Below are positions 1 through 8,494 of a stretch of 64,000 bases of DNA, one piece after another (the first letter of the stretch is position 1; each line of letters starts with the position of its first letter). Source of the stretch: CAVTHW01 sp963734625 (GTDB lineage: Bacteria > Acidobacteriota > Terriglobia > Bryobacterales > Bryobacteraceae); contig CAVTHW010000001.1 in the NCBI GenBank assembly GCA_963734625.1, positions 124,001 through 188,000 on the forward strand, read 5' to 3'. The notes beneath the pieces were generated by a model. That model did no database searches, had not been told where the DNA came from, and saw only the letters and a list, made by a program, of their open reading frames with translations. The position numbers were made by a program, and so were the translations under genes.

Positions 1-355
1 CCGTGAGTTCAGGGCCGATTCCGTACGAACGCAACAAACCCAACTCGATGGGCTGGAAAGCCTCCGTGATCGAAGGGATGCCGGCCACTGGTCCGAAGAC
101 CCTGGCGCTGTGGATGATCTTGTAGCTCCCCGGTGCTCCTATGCTCAACCGAGCTCAGCACCGTTCAGTTGGACTCCCACGTTCGTTTCGAACCTAAGCA
201 CTGAGCCTCGCAAGCCCCAACCTCCGGTCACAAGACGTGCAGCACATTGCCAAGTCCTGACAGGTCAGTCAATTAGCGCCGTCGAAGCCGCTTAAGAGGA
301 CCGTTTTCTAGAATACTGCAAGTAAACTTAGACCGGAAGGCTGCCTAGCGCAGCG
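1..355. other. Left-edge region, no confident gene
   Basis: I see no recognisable gene here. A short open stretch on the plus strand (frame starting at base 3) runs to a TAG at 123-125 and could be the last ~40 codons of a gene entering from the left, but it matches no family I know. A 61-codon frame at 110-295 has the Pro/Ser/Thr-rich composition of a random frame. Confidence 0.3.
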
Positions 356-392
356 GCCCGGCCCGCGGACGCGGACCGGGCTTTTCTCTTTT
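355..392 (+). terminator. Rho-independent terminator-like hairpin
   Basis: A GC-rich stem pairs GCCCGG-CCGCG with CGCGG-CCGGGC around one mismatch and is followed by a T-rich run (TTTTCTCTTTT). It ends one base before the ribosome binding site of the next gene, so it either ends an upstream transcript or attenuates the downstream gene. Confidence 0.6.
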
Positions 393-403
393 GGAGGCTA
401 AAA

Positions 404-2563
404 ATGCGAAATTGTTGCCGGGTTGTGGCGAGCTGGATACTGGTGTCGGTTGCCGTTTTCGCCGCCCCTCCCCTGACTACCATCCAGGATGTGCTTTACA
501 AAGCGGACGGATCGAGGTTCAACGGCGTTGCCTTCATCCAGTGGAGAAGCTTCCAAACCGCAGACCTGTCCAACGTCGCCACGCAGAGCGTCACGGTGCA
601 GATTGTCGAGGGCGTGATCCGGACGCAACTGGCGCCCACGACCAATGCCACCCCGGGCGCTTACTATTCGGTGCGCTACTACAGCGACGGACTGGTTCAG
701 TTCAGCGAGATCTGGGCGGTGCCACCGGCGACGGCAGCGCTGAGGCTCAGCGAGATCCGCAGCGCCACTGTGCCGTCCGGCGGAGGCGGCGTGATTCCTC
801 CGGAGGGGGAGACCCAGATCCTGGAATCCGATGTGCTGGGGCTGACCGACGATCTGGAGGCGCGGCCCATGAAGGGTCCCGGCTACGCTCCTTCGCGCAC
901 GGCCTATATCACCGAGAGCGGGATGCTGGAAGCGGTCGGCGGAGACCTCTCGGATTGCGTACGGGTCGACGGGACGGCGGGACCGTGCGACGTGGTGGTG
1001 AACCCCGGCCCAGGATTCGTCGATGGCGAGACCCCGAGCGGGCTGATCAATGGCTCAAACAGGGTGTTTACCCTGGCGAACGTCCCCAGCCCACCGACCA
1101 GCCTGGCGCTTTATCGAAACGGGTTGCTGCTAAAGGATGGCGTCGACTACACGCTGAGCGCGGAGGTCATCAACTTCGCCGCGGCTGCGGAGCCGCAAAC
1201 GGGCGACCTGCTGTCGTGCTCCTACCGTCTGGCGGACAACTCGAACCCATCCGGAGAGGCGGGCGGCGCCCTGTCGGGCACGTATCCGAACCCAACGATG
1301 GCGGCCGGCGCGGTTTCCGACACCAACATTTCCGACGCGGCCGGCATCCAGGAGTCGAAGCTGGCGCTGAACTTCGCCACGCACTCGAACTCGAACGACC
1401 CGACCGCGAGCGAAAAGGCGGCACTGGCGGGGACCAGTGGCGCACCGTCGGCCACAAACCGCCTGGTGACGGATCAGGATTCGAGGATGACGAATGCGCG
1501 CGTGCCGCAGGCGCACGCGCTGCTAGGCACCGGCCATGGCGACACGACACCGGCGAGCCCGGTCCGCGGAGACATCGTTACGGCGGCGGGCGGCTCACCG
1601 GCAGCCTGGACCCGGCTGCCGATCGGAGCGGCCGGCCGCTGCCTGACGTCGAACGGACTGGACGCGAGCTGGAACACATGCCTGTTCACCGGCTTCCAGC
1701 AAGGCTCCCTGCCCTTCGCGGACTCCAGCGGGAACCTGGTGGAGAACAACACCCGTTTGAAGTGGGATAACAGCAATCGCACGCTTTCAGTGGGCAACAA
1801 CCTGTCACAAGCGACGGCGTACGTTTATGACTCGCAGCCGTCGACCGGTGTGACGGGGCTGGTGGTGCGCGGGGGTCAAGGACAGAGCAACACCCCCCTG
1901 CAAACCTGGCTCGACCCGATCGGAACGGAACTGGCGCGGGTCGACCCGGCGGGGAATGTGTCGGGAGCCTCCTTCCGCGGCACCACCTCCGCCAGCCGGG
2001 CGGCCTGGCGAGACGCCGGGGCGGCCTCCGACCCGACCCCCTACGCCAGCGGTGACGCCTGGTACAACAGCACCGCCCAGACTCGCCGAGGCGTGGAAGG
2101 CGGACAAGTCCATAGCGTGCCGCAGGTATTGTGCAGCAGCACGGGATCGAGCAGCAGTTCGCCATCCATCACCAGCTTGGGAAGCTGCAACATTCCGGCC
2201 AACCTGCTGAAATCGGGAGACCGCGTGGAACTGCAGTTCAGCTATTCGCACGAGGGTACTCAAACCGGCTTCACCTTTGAGATCCACTGGGGAGGCACGA
2301 CCATCGTCTCCAGAACCGGAGGCGCTGGCGACGCGTACGTAGCGGGGCGGATTGATTTCGGGACGCATTCCGGCGGCGCGCAGTGGAGCCTCCAGAGCTG
2401 GGGGACCGCGCTGAGCCTGGCCTCCGGTGTCGGGAACGCGGCTGACTCGCTGGGCTCGCCCTTGGTGATCGATTTGCTCGGGAAAATGGCGAGTTCCACG
2501 ACTAACACGGTGACGCTGCGCAACTTCACGGTGGTCCGCTATCCTGCCCAGTCGAATCCGTAG
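404..2563 (+). CDS. Secreted tail-fibre-like protein
   Basis: A 719-residue protein of unknown function. The start is fixed by GGAGG at 393-397, seven bases before the ATG. Residues 1-21 form a signal peptide ending at a run of small residues (VFAAPP). The rest is low in Cys and rich in Gly, Ser, Thr and Asn, as in elongated beta-structured surface proteins. Around residues 215-280 there is a module with the pattern NGLLLKDGVDYT, seen in phage tail-fibre proteins, and near residue 290 the motif GGALSGTYPNPT, common in phage-tail-like and secreted adhesin-like proteins of Acidobacteria and Bacteroidetes. The C-terminal ~120 residues look like a globular beta domain. There are no phage genes around it, so a free-standing surface or secreted fibre is more likely than a prophage part. 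The role is inferred from composition and short motifs only. Confidence 0.6.
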   Translation: MRNCCRVVASWILVSVAVFAAPPLTTIQDVLYKADGSRFNGVAFIQWRSFQTADLSNVATQSVTVQIVEGVIRTQLAPTTNATPGAYYSVRYYSDGLVQFSEIWAVPPATAALRLSEIRSATVPSGGGGVIPPEGETQILESDVLGLTDDLEARPMKGPGYAPSRTAYITESGMLEAVGGDLSDCVRVDGTAGPCDVVVNPGPGFVDGETPSGLINGSNRVFTLANVPSPPTSLALYRNGLLLKDGVDYTLSAEVINFAAAAEPQTGDLLSCSYRLADNSNPSGEAGGALSGTYPNPTMAAGAVSDTNISDAAGIQESKLALNFATHSNSNDPTASEKAALAGTSGAPSATNRLVTDQDSRMTNARVPQAHALLGTGHGDTTPASPVRGDIVTAAGGSPAAWTRLPIGAAGRCLTSNGLDASWNTCLFTGFQQGSLPFADSSGNLVENNTRLKWDNSNRTLSVGNNLSQATAYVYDSQPSTGVTGLVVRGGQGQSNTPLQTWLDPIGTELARVDPAGNVSGASFRGTTSASRAAWRDAGAASDPTPYASGDAWYNSTAQTRRGVEGGQVHSVPQVLCSSTGSSSSSPSITSLGSCNIPANLLKSGDRVELQFSYSHEGTQTGFTFEIHWGGTTIVSRTGGAGDAYVAGRIDFGTHSGGAQWSLQSWGTALSLASGVGNAADSLGSPLVIDLLGKMASSTTNTVTLRNFTVVRYPAQSNP

Positions 2564-2630
2564 AGCCTAAGGAGTGGAAAATCAGCTGCGCCTGTAACCT
2601 TTTTCATTCCAGCATCGCCTAAAACTGGCT

Positions 2631-4352
2631 ATGCCAGACCATCAGTTTTCAAGACGACACTTCTTCTATGGGTCTCTGCTAGCCGGGGCAATCCCGGCCG
2701 GGGGATTCGGTAGCGTGCCCTCGCTCACCTTGCTAGGGTACAAATCACCTAATGAGAAGCTGAACCTGGGCTCCATCGGAGCGGGTGGGAGAGCAGGCGC
2801 AGATATATCGGGCTGCGCGTCGGAGAACCTCGTGGCGTTCGCCGATCCGGACCAGGTTTCCGCCGCGTCCGTGTTCAACAAGTACGAGAAGGCGGCGAAA
2901 TACGCCGACTTCCGTAAGATGCTCGACAAGGAAGCCAAGAACATTGACGCGGTCATCATTGGGATTCCGGACCACATGCATGGAACCGCGGCGATGTGGG
3001 CCATGGAGCGCGGCAAGCACGTCTACGTGGAAAAACCGCTGACCCGTACGGTGTGGGAGGCGCGCCAACTGACGGAAGCGGCTGCAAAATACAAGGTCGC
3101 CACACAGATGGGCAACCAGGGCTACTCCAACAACGGAGCCCGTATCGCCGCCGAAATCTTGTGGTCGGGTGAGATCGGCAATGTGACCGAGGTGCATGCC
3201 TGGACGATGCGTCCCATCTGGCCGCAAGGCATGACCGAGATACCGCCAGAAGCTCCAGTTCCGGGCACTCTGGACTGGGACTCCTGGATTGGCATCCAGA
3301 GTTTCCGTCCGTACGCGGGTGCTGCCACGACTCCGGCCCAAGGGGCCAGCGCTGGTGGCGGCGGGGGTCGCGGGGCTGGTGCGGCGCCGGCAGGAGCCAA
3401 CGCGGCAGCGCGCGGCGCTGGCGCAGCCGCGGGTGCGGCGGGTCGCGGTGCGGGCGGCGGTGGCGGCGGCGGCGGTCGCGGGGCTTCTATTGCCCGTTCA
3501 ACTGGCGCGGCTTCTATGACTTCGGCTGCGGTCCCCTGGGCGACATGGCCTGTCACCTGTTGGGCGCGGTCAATATGGCGCTTCTCTTGGGCGCTCCCAA
3601 GAGCGTCCAGGTGATCAAGATGGAAGGCACGAGCACCTTCGCCTTCCCCAAGCAGTCGGTGACGGTGTTTGAGTTCCCGGCCCGCCAGAATATGCCCCCG
3701 GTGAAGGTCTACTGGTACGATGCAGCGACTGGCCCGATGTTCCGGCCACCGGGGATTCCGGAGACCGGAGCCGCTCATCGGCGGCGCTGGCGCCTTCGGC
3801 GGCCAGCAAGGCGGCGGCGCGGGGGGCGCGGCACGCGGCGGCGGTGCGGCCCGCGGTGGAGCGGCACCGGGCGCGCCGGCGGGCGCAGCGGCTGGAACTC
3901 CGGCGGCAGCACGCGGAGGTGCTGCTCCGGGAGCAGCGGTTGGCGGCGCTGCTAGGGGCGGTGCGGGCGGCATGGGCGGCATGGGTGGCGCGGCGCGCGA
4001 GGGGGTTGTCTTCGTCGGGGACAAGGGCTTCATGACCACCGACACTTACGGCGGCAGCGTACGCCTGTTGCCGGAAGCGCGCAACGCTGAGTACAGACCG
4101 CCGGCGCAGGTTCTGACGCGGTCTCCCGGCCACTACAACGACTGGCTCCGGGCCTGCAAGGGCGGTGAGCCGGCCTGCTCCAACTTCAGCGTGGCTGGAC
4201 CTTTCACCGAGTGGATCGTCATGGGCGTGATCGGGCTTCACTTCCCGAACGAGAAGCTGGAGTGGGACGCCAAGACGATGCAGTTCAGCAACAACAAGAA
4301 AGCCAACGAATTCATCAAGCCCACCTTCCGCAAGGGCTGGTCGTTCACTTAG
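2631..4352 (+). CDS. Tat-exported Gfo/Idh/MocA oxidoreductase (frameshifted)
   Basis: NAD(P)-dependent oxidoreductase of the Gfo/Idh/MocA family, normally acting on sugars or sugar-like substrates. The N-terminus carries a twin-arginine signal (SRRHFF, residues 7-12), so the protein is probably exported folded with its cofactor. The NAD-binding part includes the GxGxRG-like loop (SIGAGGRAG) and the EKP motif (VEKPLTR) near residue 135. The reading frame breaks twice. The first break is at a G-run near 3481, after which the family motif PFNWRGFYDFGCGPLGDMA continues in another frame. The second is near 3765, after which the original frame resumes to the stop at 4352. Two Gly/Ala/Arg-rich inserts (about 3330-3480 and 3780-3990) interrupt the catalytic domain. 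Conservation on both sides suggests a sequencing error or a recent mutation. The substrate cannot be read from the sequence. Confidence 0.75.
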
Positions 4353-4359
4353 ACTGTCA

Positions 4360-4387
4360 GGCCGGCGGGTTTCAACGCCCGCCGGCC
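4360..4387. terminator. Bidirectional terminator hairpin
   Basis: A perfect 10-bp stem (GGCCGGCGGG / CCCGCCGGCC, 4360-4369 and 4378-4387) with an 8-base loop fills the 36-bp gap between two convergent genes. There is no long U-run, but the position suits termination from both sides. Confidence 0.6.
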
Positions 4388-4388
4388 C

Positions 4389-6215
4389 TCACCAGACGTA
4401 CTCTTTCGCCGTCTTCCGGCGCTCGTAGCTGTCGAGCACGTGGACCACGCGGATCTTCTTCAGCCTGGCCGGGGAAAGCTGGCCGATCGGAAGGTAGAGA
4501 ATCGACCGGCCCAGGCGCCCGGCGATGGTGCGGAAGATCGAGCGCGGCGGCCTGGCGGCGATGTACACCACATGGCGGTGAATGGAATAATCCAGGCCCG
4601 CCAGCAGCAGCCGCTCAGGTTTGCTCATCGCCAGGTCGTAATCGGGATCGCTCCAGACGTCGACCATGCGGCGCGGCGGCAGGCTCATTAGAAAACCGCC
4701 GTACTCGGCCCGGCCAATCCCCGGCCCGACCACGTTGGCGAACGGGTCCGTGGAGTAGAAGGCCATGTCGGATTCGTTCGAGTGTTCGCCCAGCCAAGTG
4801 GTGAGCCAGGTGTAACGGCCGTCGCGGTCATCATCGAAGATCACCACGACCGAACCCACTTCGCCCGCGATCTTGTCGAACTGCCGCACGTAGATCTTGC
4901 CCTCCGTCCAGTGGCGAATGGTCTCGCGCAGGTCTATTCCGTCGAGCACGGAGGTGCTGAACGGCTCGGTGCGCACGCGTTCTTCCGACAGGATGCTCTT
5001 GGCCTTCTTGCTAAGAAACCGGCCGAAGTCCTCCACCACGATGTCTTCCGGCGGATAGGAGCAGATGGCGCTGCCGTCGATCTGTTGGGCCCACTCGCCC
5101 GGAAACTGCTCCTTCTTCCTGGGCTTCAAACCGGCCGGGCGCAACTGCTGCTTGGGCCGGGGCAGACGCCGCCGCAGGCGGAGCTTCCGGGTGTTGAGCC
5201 AGACCTCTTCTCCCGAGAAGTTCACGGTGGGAAGGTCGCTTTCGGCCTTCTGGGGCGGATACTTGCCGGCGGTTTCCCAGACGTCCCAGGCGTAGTTGTC
5301 GTCCACGATGTTGCGCGCCGCGGCCGTGATGTCGAACAGCCCCGCCGCCAAATCGCCCGCCGAAAACGCCAGATTGCGGGTGTAGCGGCCGAGCAGCCGC
5401 CGCTGCCAGTGCGCCACACGCTCGCCGGTGGCTTTCTCGTAAGCCTTCTCGGCCTCCAGCAGCAGCGCGAACTGGGTTCTACGGCGGTCGGCCAGCTTAC
5501 CGTCCTCCAGCGTGGCGCGAAACTGCTCGTAGCGGTACTGAAGATAGGGATACTCGACGGTGATCTCGGCCAGGCAGTCCGGATGCGGGTTCAGCAGGTC
5601 AACGCCATCTCGCCGGGCGCGCGACTTGGGCTGCGCCTGCGGTTCCTGCATGGCGTCAAAGACGGCGTCGAGCAGATTCAGCGACACCACGACGAAGACC
5701 CTGGCCAGCGGGTCCGCGCCTTGCAGCTTCCAGGCGATTCCAGCGGCGTGCGCGGCGATTTCGTCCGAGCGCGGCTGAGGGTAAACACGGTAGGCTTCGA
5801 TGTACTTATCGAGCCCAATGCGCCCCAGCGAGTATGGATCGGGATAGCGTCCGGGAAGGTGCGGGCGCTCCCCGAGATCCGGTTCGGCGAACACGATTTC
5901 AGCGCCGATCTCCCGCGCCGTGCGGACGGCTTCGGTAAACGGGTCGGCGGGCTCGACCGGCACGTAGACGGCGTCGTCTTCCTCCTCGCCCTCTTCGGGG
6001 TAGAGGATCATCGACATCTGGGGCAGGCGCTCGACCGCGCGCAGGTAGGCCTCGGCGAGTGTCGCGGGAAGCTCGACGGCGACTACATCGGGCCGCTCCC
6101 GCAGCAGCGTCCGGCGCAGTTCGATGGCGAACTCCAGGCGCCCCGGCACGACGGGGAAGTACGTGAAGCGGCCGCGGCAGAGACTGGCGGCGTCACTTTC
6201 GGAGTCGCGGGACAT
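4389..6215 (-). CDS. MoxR-coupled protein of unknown function, 608 aa
   Basis: I do not recognise a named family. The protein is soluble, with no signal peptide or membrane segment. The N-terminal ~200 residues have an alternating beta/alpha pattern with the phrase DVVAVELPATLAEAYLRAV near residue 43, which resembles the start of TraB/ChaN-like or DUF5682-type proteins that also accompany MoxR ATPases; this is a resemblance only. A basic, Pro/Arg-rich linker lies near residues 350-370. The C-terminal ~200 residues contain an Asp-rich patch (FDDDRDGRY) and a hydrophobic strand (RHVVYIAARPPRS). The gene starts inside the last 23 bases of the MoxR gene, so translation is probably coupled and the two products probably act together. 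A von Willebrand A protein, the usual MoxR partner, is absent. Confidence 0.7.
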   Translation of the reverse strand: MSRDSESDAASLCRGRFTYFPVVPGRLEFAIELRRTLLRERPDVVAVELPATLAEAYLRAVERLPQMSMILYPEEGEEEDDAVYVPVEPADPFTEAVRTAREIGAEIVFAEPDLGERPHLPGRYPDPYSLGRIGLDKYIEAYRVYPQPRSDEIAAHAAGIAWKLQGADPLARVFVVVSLNLLDAVFDAMQEPQAQPKSRARRDGVDLLNPHPDCLAEITVEYPYLQYRYEQFRATLEDGKLADRRRTQFALLLEAEKAYEKATGERVAHWQRRLLGRYTRNLAFSAGDLAAGLFDITAAARNIVDDNYAWDVWETAGKYPPQKAESDLPTVNFSGEEVWLNTRKLRLRRRLPRPKQQLRPAGLKPRKKEQFPGEWAQQIDGSAICSYPPEDIVVEDFGRFLSKKAKSILSEERVRTEPFSTSVLDGIDLRETIRHWTEGKIYVRQFDKIAGEVGSVVVIFDDDRDGRYTWLTTWLGEHSNESDMAFYSTDPFANVVGPGIGRAEYGGFLMSLPPRRMVDVWSDPDYDLAMSKPERLLLAGLDYSIHRHVVYIAARPPRSIFRTIAGRLGRSILYLPIGQLSPARLKKIRVVHVLDSYERRKTAKEYVW

Positions 6216-7023
6216 ACCGAATGGCCTCTTCGCCGAGGGTTTCCAGAATCGCCGTCTCCAGGGCGCGCTCCTCGTCCAGATAGCTCAGCTCGCTCCTCAG
6301 CTTCATGGCGAAGCGGGCGATGTTGATCCCGTCGCGGACGGTGTAGCGCTCGTCGGCGGAGTGGGCCTGCTGGAGGAATTGGGTCACGTATTCGAGGATC
6401 TTCTCATCGCCGAAGGGCAGGTTCTCCTGGAGGATCTGATACTCTTCGTCGCGCTCCGGAAAATCGATGAGGATCTGGGGCTGGAGGCGGGAGTGGATGT
6501 ACTCGGGCAGATCGAAAGTGGAGGCGTCGTCGTTCAGCGTGGCCACAAACCGGAAGTTCGGGTGGGCCTTAACCTTGATGCCGGCGACGATCGACTCGGC
6601 GTAGCGGCGGCTATCGAGCAGCGGGGCCAGGCTGGCCCAGCTCTTCTCGCTCATCCGGTTGCCTTCGTCGAGGATCACCACGCCGCCGCGGATCATGGCC
6701 GTGACCAGCGGCGAGGCCACATAGCGCAGCTTCCCCGCCCCTTCGATGACCGGCGTGATCAGCAGATCCTCGGGGCGAGTGTCCACGGTGGCCTGCATGA
6801 TATAGACCTCGCGGCCGAGGCGCTGGCCGGCGGCGTAGGCCAGCGTGGTCTTGCCCACTCCCGGCTTGCCCACCAGCCGCGGATTCATGGGCGTGTCGCG
6901 TGGATCGACCATGAGCCAGGCGGCGAGGAGTTGCCGCAAAGGTTCCTCCTGCCCAACCCAGCGCACGGGCAGTTCATCCGGGTGCGCCAGGTGCAGCGTG
7001 ACGCCTTCGATCTCGACAGACAT
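6193..7023 (-). CDS. MoxR-family AAA+ ATPase
   Basis: 276-residue MoxR-type AAA+ chaperone ATPase, expected to form hexameric rings that remodel or activate a partner complex. Walker A is GKPGVGKTTL near residue 53, Walker B is VVILDEGNR near residue 116, and sensor 1 is ATLND near residue 164. The Walker B box ends DEGN rather than the DEIN/DEAN seen most often. I chose ATG 7023 because homology begins there; the open frame continues upstream without conserved sequence. The downstream gene overlaps its stop by 23 bases. MoxR ATPases usually sit beside VWA-domain proteins; here the only partner is the 608-residue unknown, so the target is probably that protein or something it binds. Confidence 0.85.
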   Translation of the reverse strand: MSVEIEGVTLHLAHPDELPVRWVGQEEPLRQLLAAWLMVDPRDTPMNPRLVGKPGVGKTTLAYAAGQRLGREVYIMQATVDTRPEDLLITPVIEGAGKLRYVASPLVTAMIRGGVVILDEGNRMSEKSWASLAPLLDSRRYAESIVAGIKVKAHPNFRFVATLNDDASTFDLPEYIHSRLQPQILIDFPERDEEYQILQENLPFGDEKILEYVTQFLQQAHSADERYTVRDGINIARFAMKLRSELSYLDEERALETAILETLGEEAIRYVPRLRK

Positions 7024-7096
7024 ACCCTCTATTTTCACAGATCCGGTCCGGCCGGCGCGGAACTGGGGTAACATATCCTCCCAGGAGGGTAGCGGC

Positions 7097-8488
7097 ATGA
7101 TTCGAAGAGCGATCACGGCACTGCTGTTCGCGGTGGCCTCCTGCCTGGCGCAGGCGCTGCCGAACGGCCTGGAATTGGTGCGGTTTGAGGTGCGCGCCCC
7201 GGATCCCGCAGTGGCCGGCGGCACGGCCAGCGTGGAGATCACGCTGAGAAACCTGTCGGCCCAGCCCATGCAATTTGACGCCAGCTCAGGCATATTCGTG
7301 GGCGCCCGGGTCAACTCCACATCCGACGCCAACAACCGCGATTTCGGCCACGCCCACAAGGGATTGGTGCTGGCTCCAGGGCGAGAGATCACGCTCCGCG
7401 CCTCGCGGCCTCTGGATGCGGCCGGGACCTGGCGCTTCTGGCCAAGCTTCCGGCTGAACGGGCAATGGGGTCCGTTCCGCTGGATGGAGAAGACCCTTCA
7501 GGTCTACTCGAGCGCCGCCGAGGCCAGGTCGCAAGGCGGCGGCGGGGCGATCGCGGGCACTCTCACCGTGGCGCAGCTTCTGGCGAATCCATCTCGTTAT
7601 GACGGCCAGAGGGTGACGGTCACCGGAGACGCGTTGATCGTGCGGCAGCAGACGGATTCCACGACGGGCCCCTGGACGCTGATGAGCCTGGCCGATGTCG
7701 AGAACAGACGTCAGGTGATGAACGTGATCGCTCCCGGTCAGGCCCCCGTAGTCAACGGCGACGTGGCGCGCGCCACGGGCGTATTCCGGGTGAAGAACCA
7801 GAGAGGACGCTACGCCTACGACAACGAACTCGTATGCGCGAGCGGCGGCATCGTCAAAGACCAGCGGCAATCAGCCCAGAAAATGGCGGACGACAAGGCG
7901 GGCGTCGAGTCGATCATCGACATCCGAAGAGTTGTCGGCAAGCAGTTCAACATGGGGCTTCTGCAAGGCCGGCTGGCTTCGACGGGTGCGGAATTGCAGG
8001 TTCAATTCCAGACTCGGACATACTCGCAGACTCCCCGAAGGAATACCATCACCGGCACGGGCAGAGGCGCGGCGGGAGTCCGGGTGGAAGCGGCGGAGCG
8101 CCGGCAGCAGGTGGCCGGCCGCTCATCGAACACGGCGGGACCAGGCGATACGTGGTTGATCGTTCGCGTGTGGCTGCGCGGCAACGCGTCGAACAAGGGG
8201 ATGCCGGACACCTTCTATCAGTCGTTCGTCTACCGCGACCCCGGACCGGTCTTCTTCGTGGCGGGAGCGGACGGAACCGTTTACTGGCCCGACGGAATCT
8301 GGCTCAACCCGGTCAATTACTCGAACAAGGGGGACAAGACGACGGGCGATATCCGGCAGGACTCCCCGGCGTGGGTCAGGACCAGTCTGCCATTCAAAGT
8401 GCCGCAGGCGATCCGGCAGCCGACACTGGTGGTGCTGACCTGGCAGGGCGGGACCAGCTATCAGTACTCGGGAATCCGGCTGGAGTAG
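7097..8488 (+). CDS. Secreted protein with CARDB-like and OB-like regions
   Basis: 463-residue exported protein of unknown function. The ATG at 7097 follows a good ribosome binding site (GGAGGG, 7084-7089); the longer open frame to 6845 runs over the MoxR gene and is not used. Residues 1-20 form a signal peptide. Residues ~25-130 look like a beta-sandwich of the kind found in CARDB adhesion modules (VEITLRNLSAQPMQ). Residues ~155-250 resemble an OB-fold (DGQRVTVTGDALIV). The C-terminal ~95 residues (FYQSFVYRDPGP to the end) are duplicated almost exactly 5.4 kb away, beyond the ADOP locus. The function is not inferable from sequence. Confidence 0.65.
   Translation: MIRRAITALLFAVASCLAQALPNGLELVRFEVRAPDPAVAGGTASVEITLRNLSAQPMQFDASSGIFVGARVNSTSDANNRDFGHAHKGLVLAPGREITLRASRPLDAAGTWRFWPSFRLNGQWGPFRWMEKTLQVYSSAAEARSQGGGGAIAGTLTVAQLLANPSRYDGQRVTVTGDALIVRQQTDSTTGPWTLMSLADVENRRQVMNVIAPGQAPVVNGDVARATGVFRVKNQRGRYAYDNELVCASGGIVKDQRQSAQKMADDKAGVESIIDIRRVVGKQFNMGLLQGRLASTGAELQVQFQTRTYSQTPRRNTITGTGRGAAGVRVEAAERRQQVAGRSSNTAGPGDTWLIVRVWLRGNASNKGMPDTFYQSFVYRDPGPVFFVAGADGTVYWPDGIWLNPVNYSNKGDKTTGDIRQDSPAWVRTSLPFKVPQAIRQPTLVVLTWQGGTSYQYSGIRLE
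8209..8488 (+). repeat. 280-bp direct repeat, copy A (intact gene end)
   Basis: The last 280 bases of the secreted-protein gene match 13631-13910 without a gap and with about nine substitutions. Most differences are silent: the two encoded ends differ at about two residues. The two copies face the same way and bracket the PadR/ADOP genes. Confidence 0.95.
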
Positions 8489-8494
8489 CGGACT

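Noticed and set aside
391..1770. 459-codon frame overlapping the tail-fibre-like gene
   Set aside because: Arg/Gly-rich shadow in another frame; the gene starting at 404 has the ribosome binding site and a signal peptide.
4782..6326. 514-codon plus-strand frame opposite the MoxR partner
   Set aside because: Antisense to a coupled gene pair and without any family feature.
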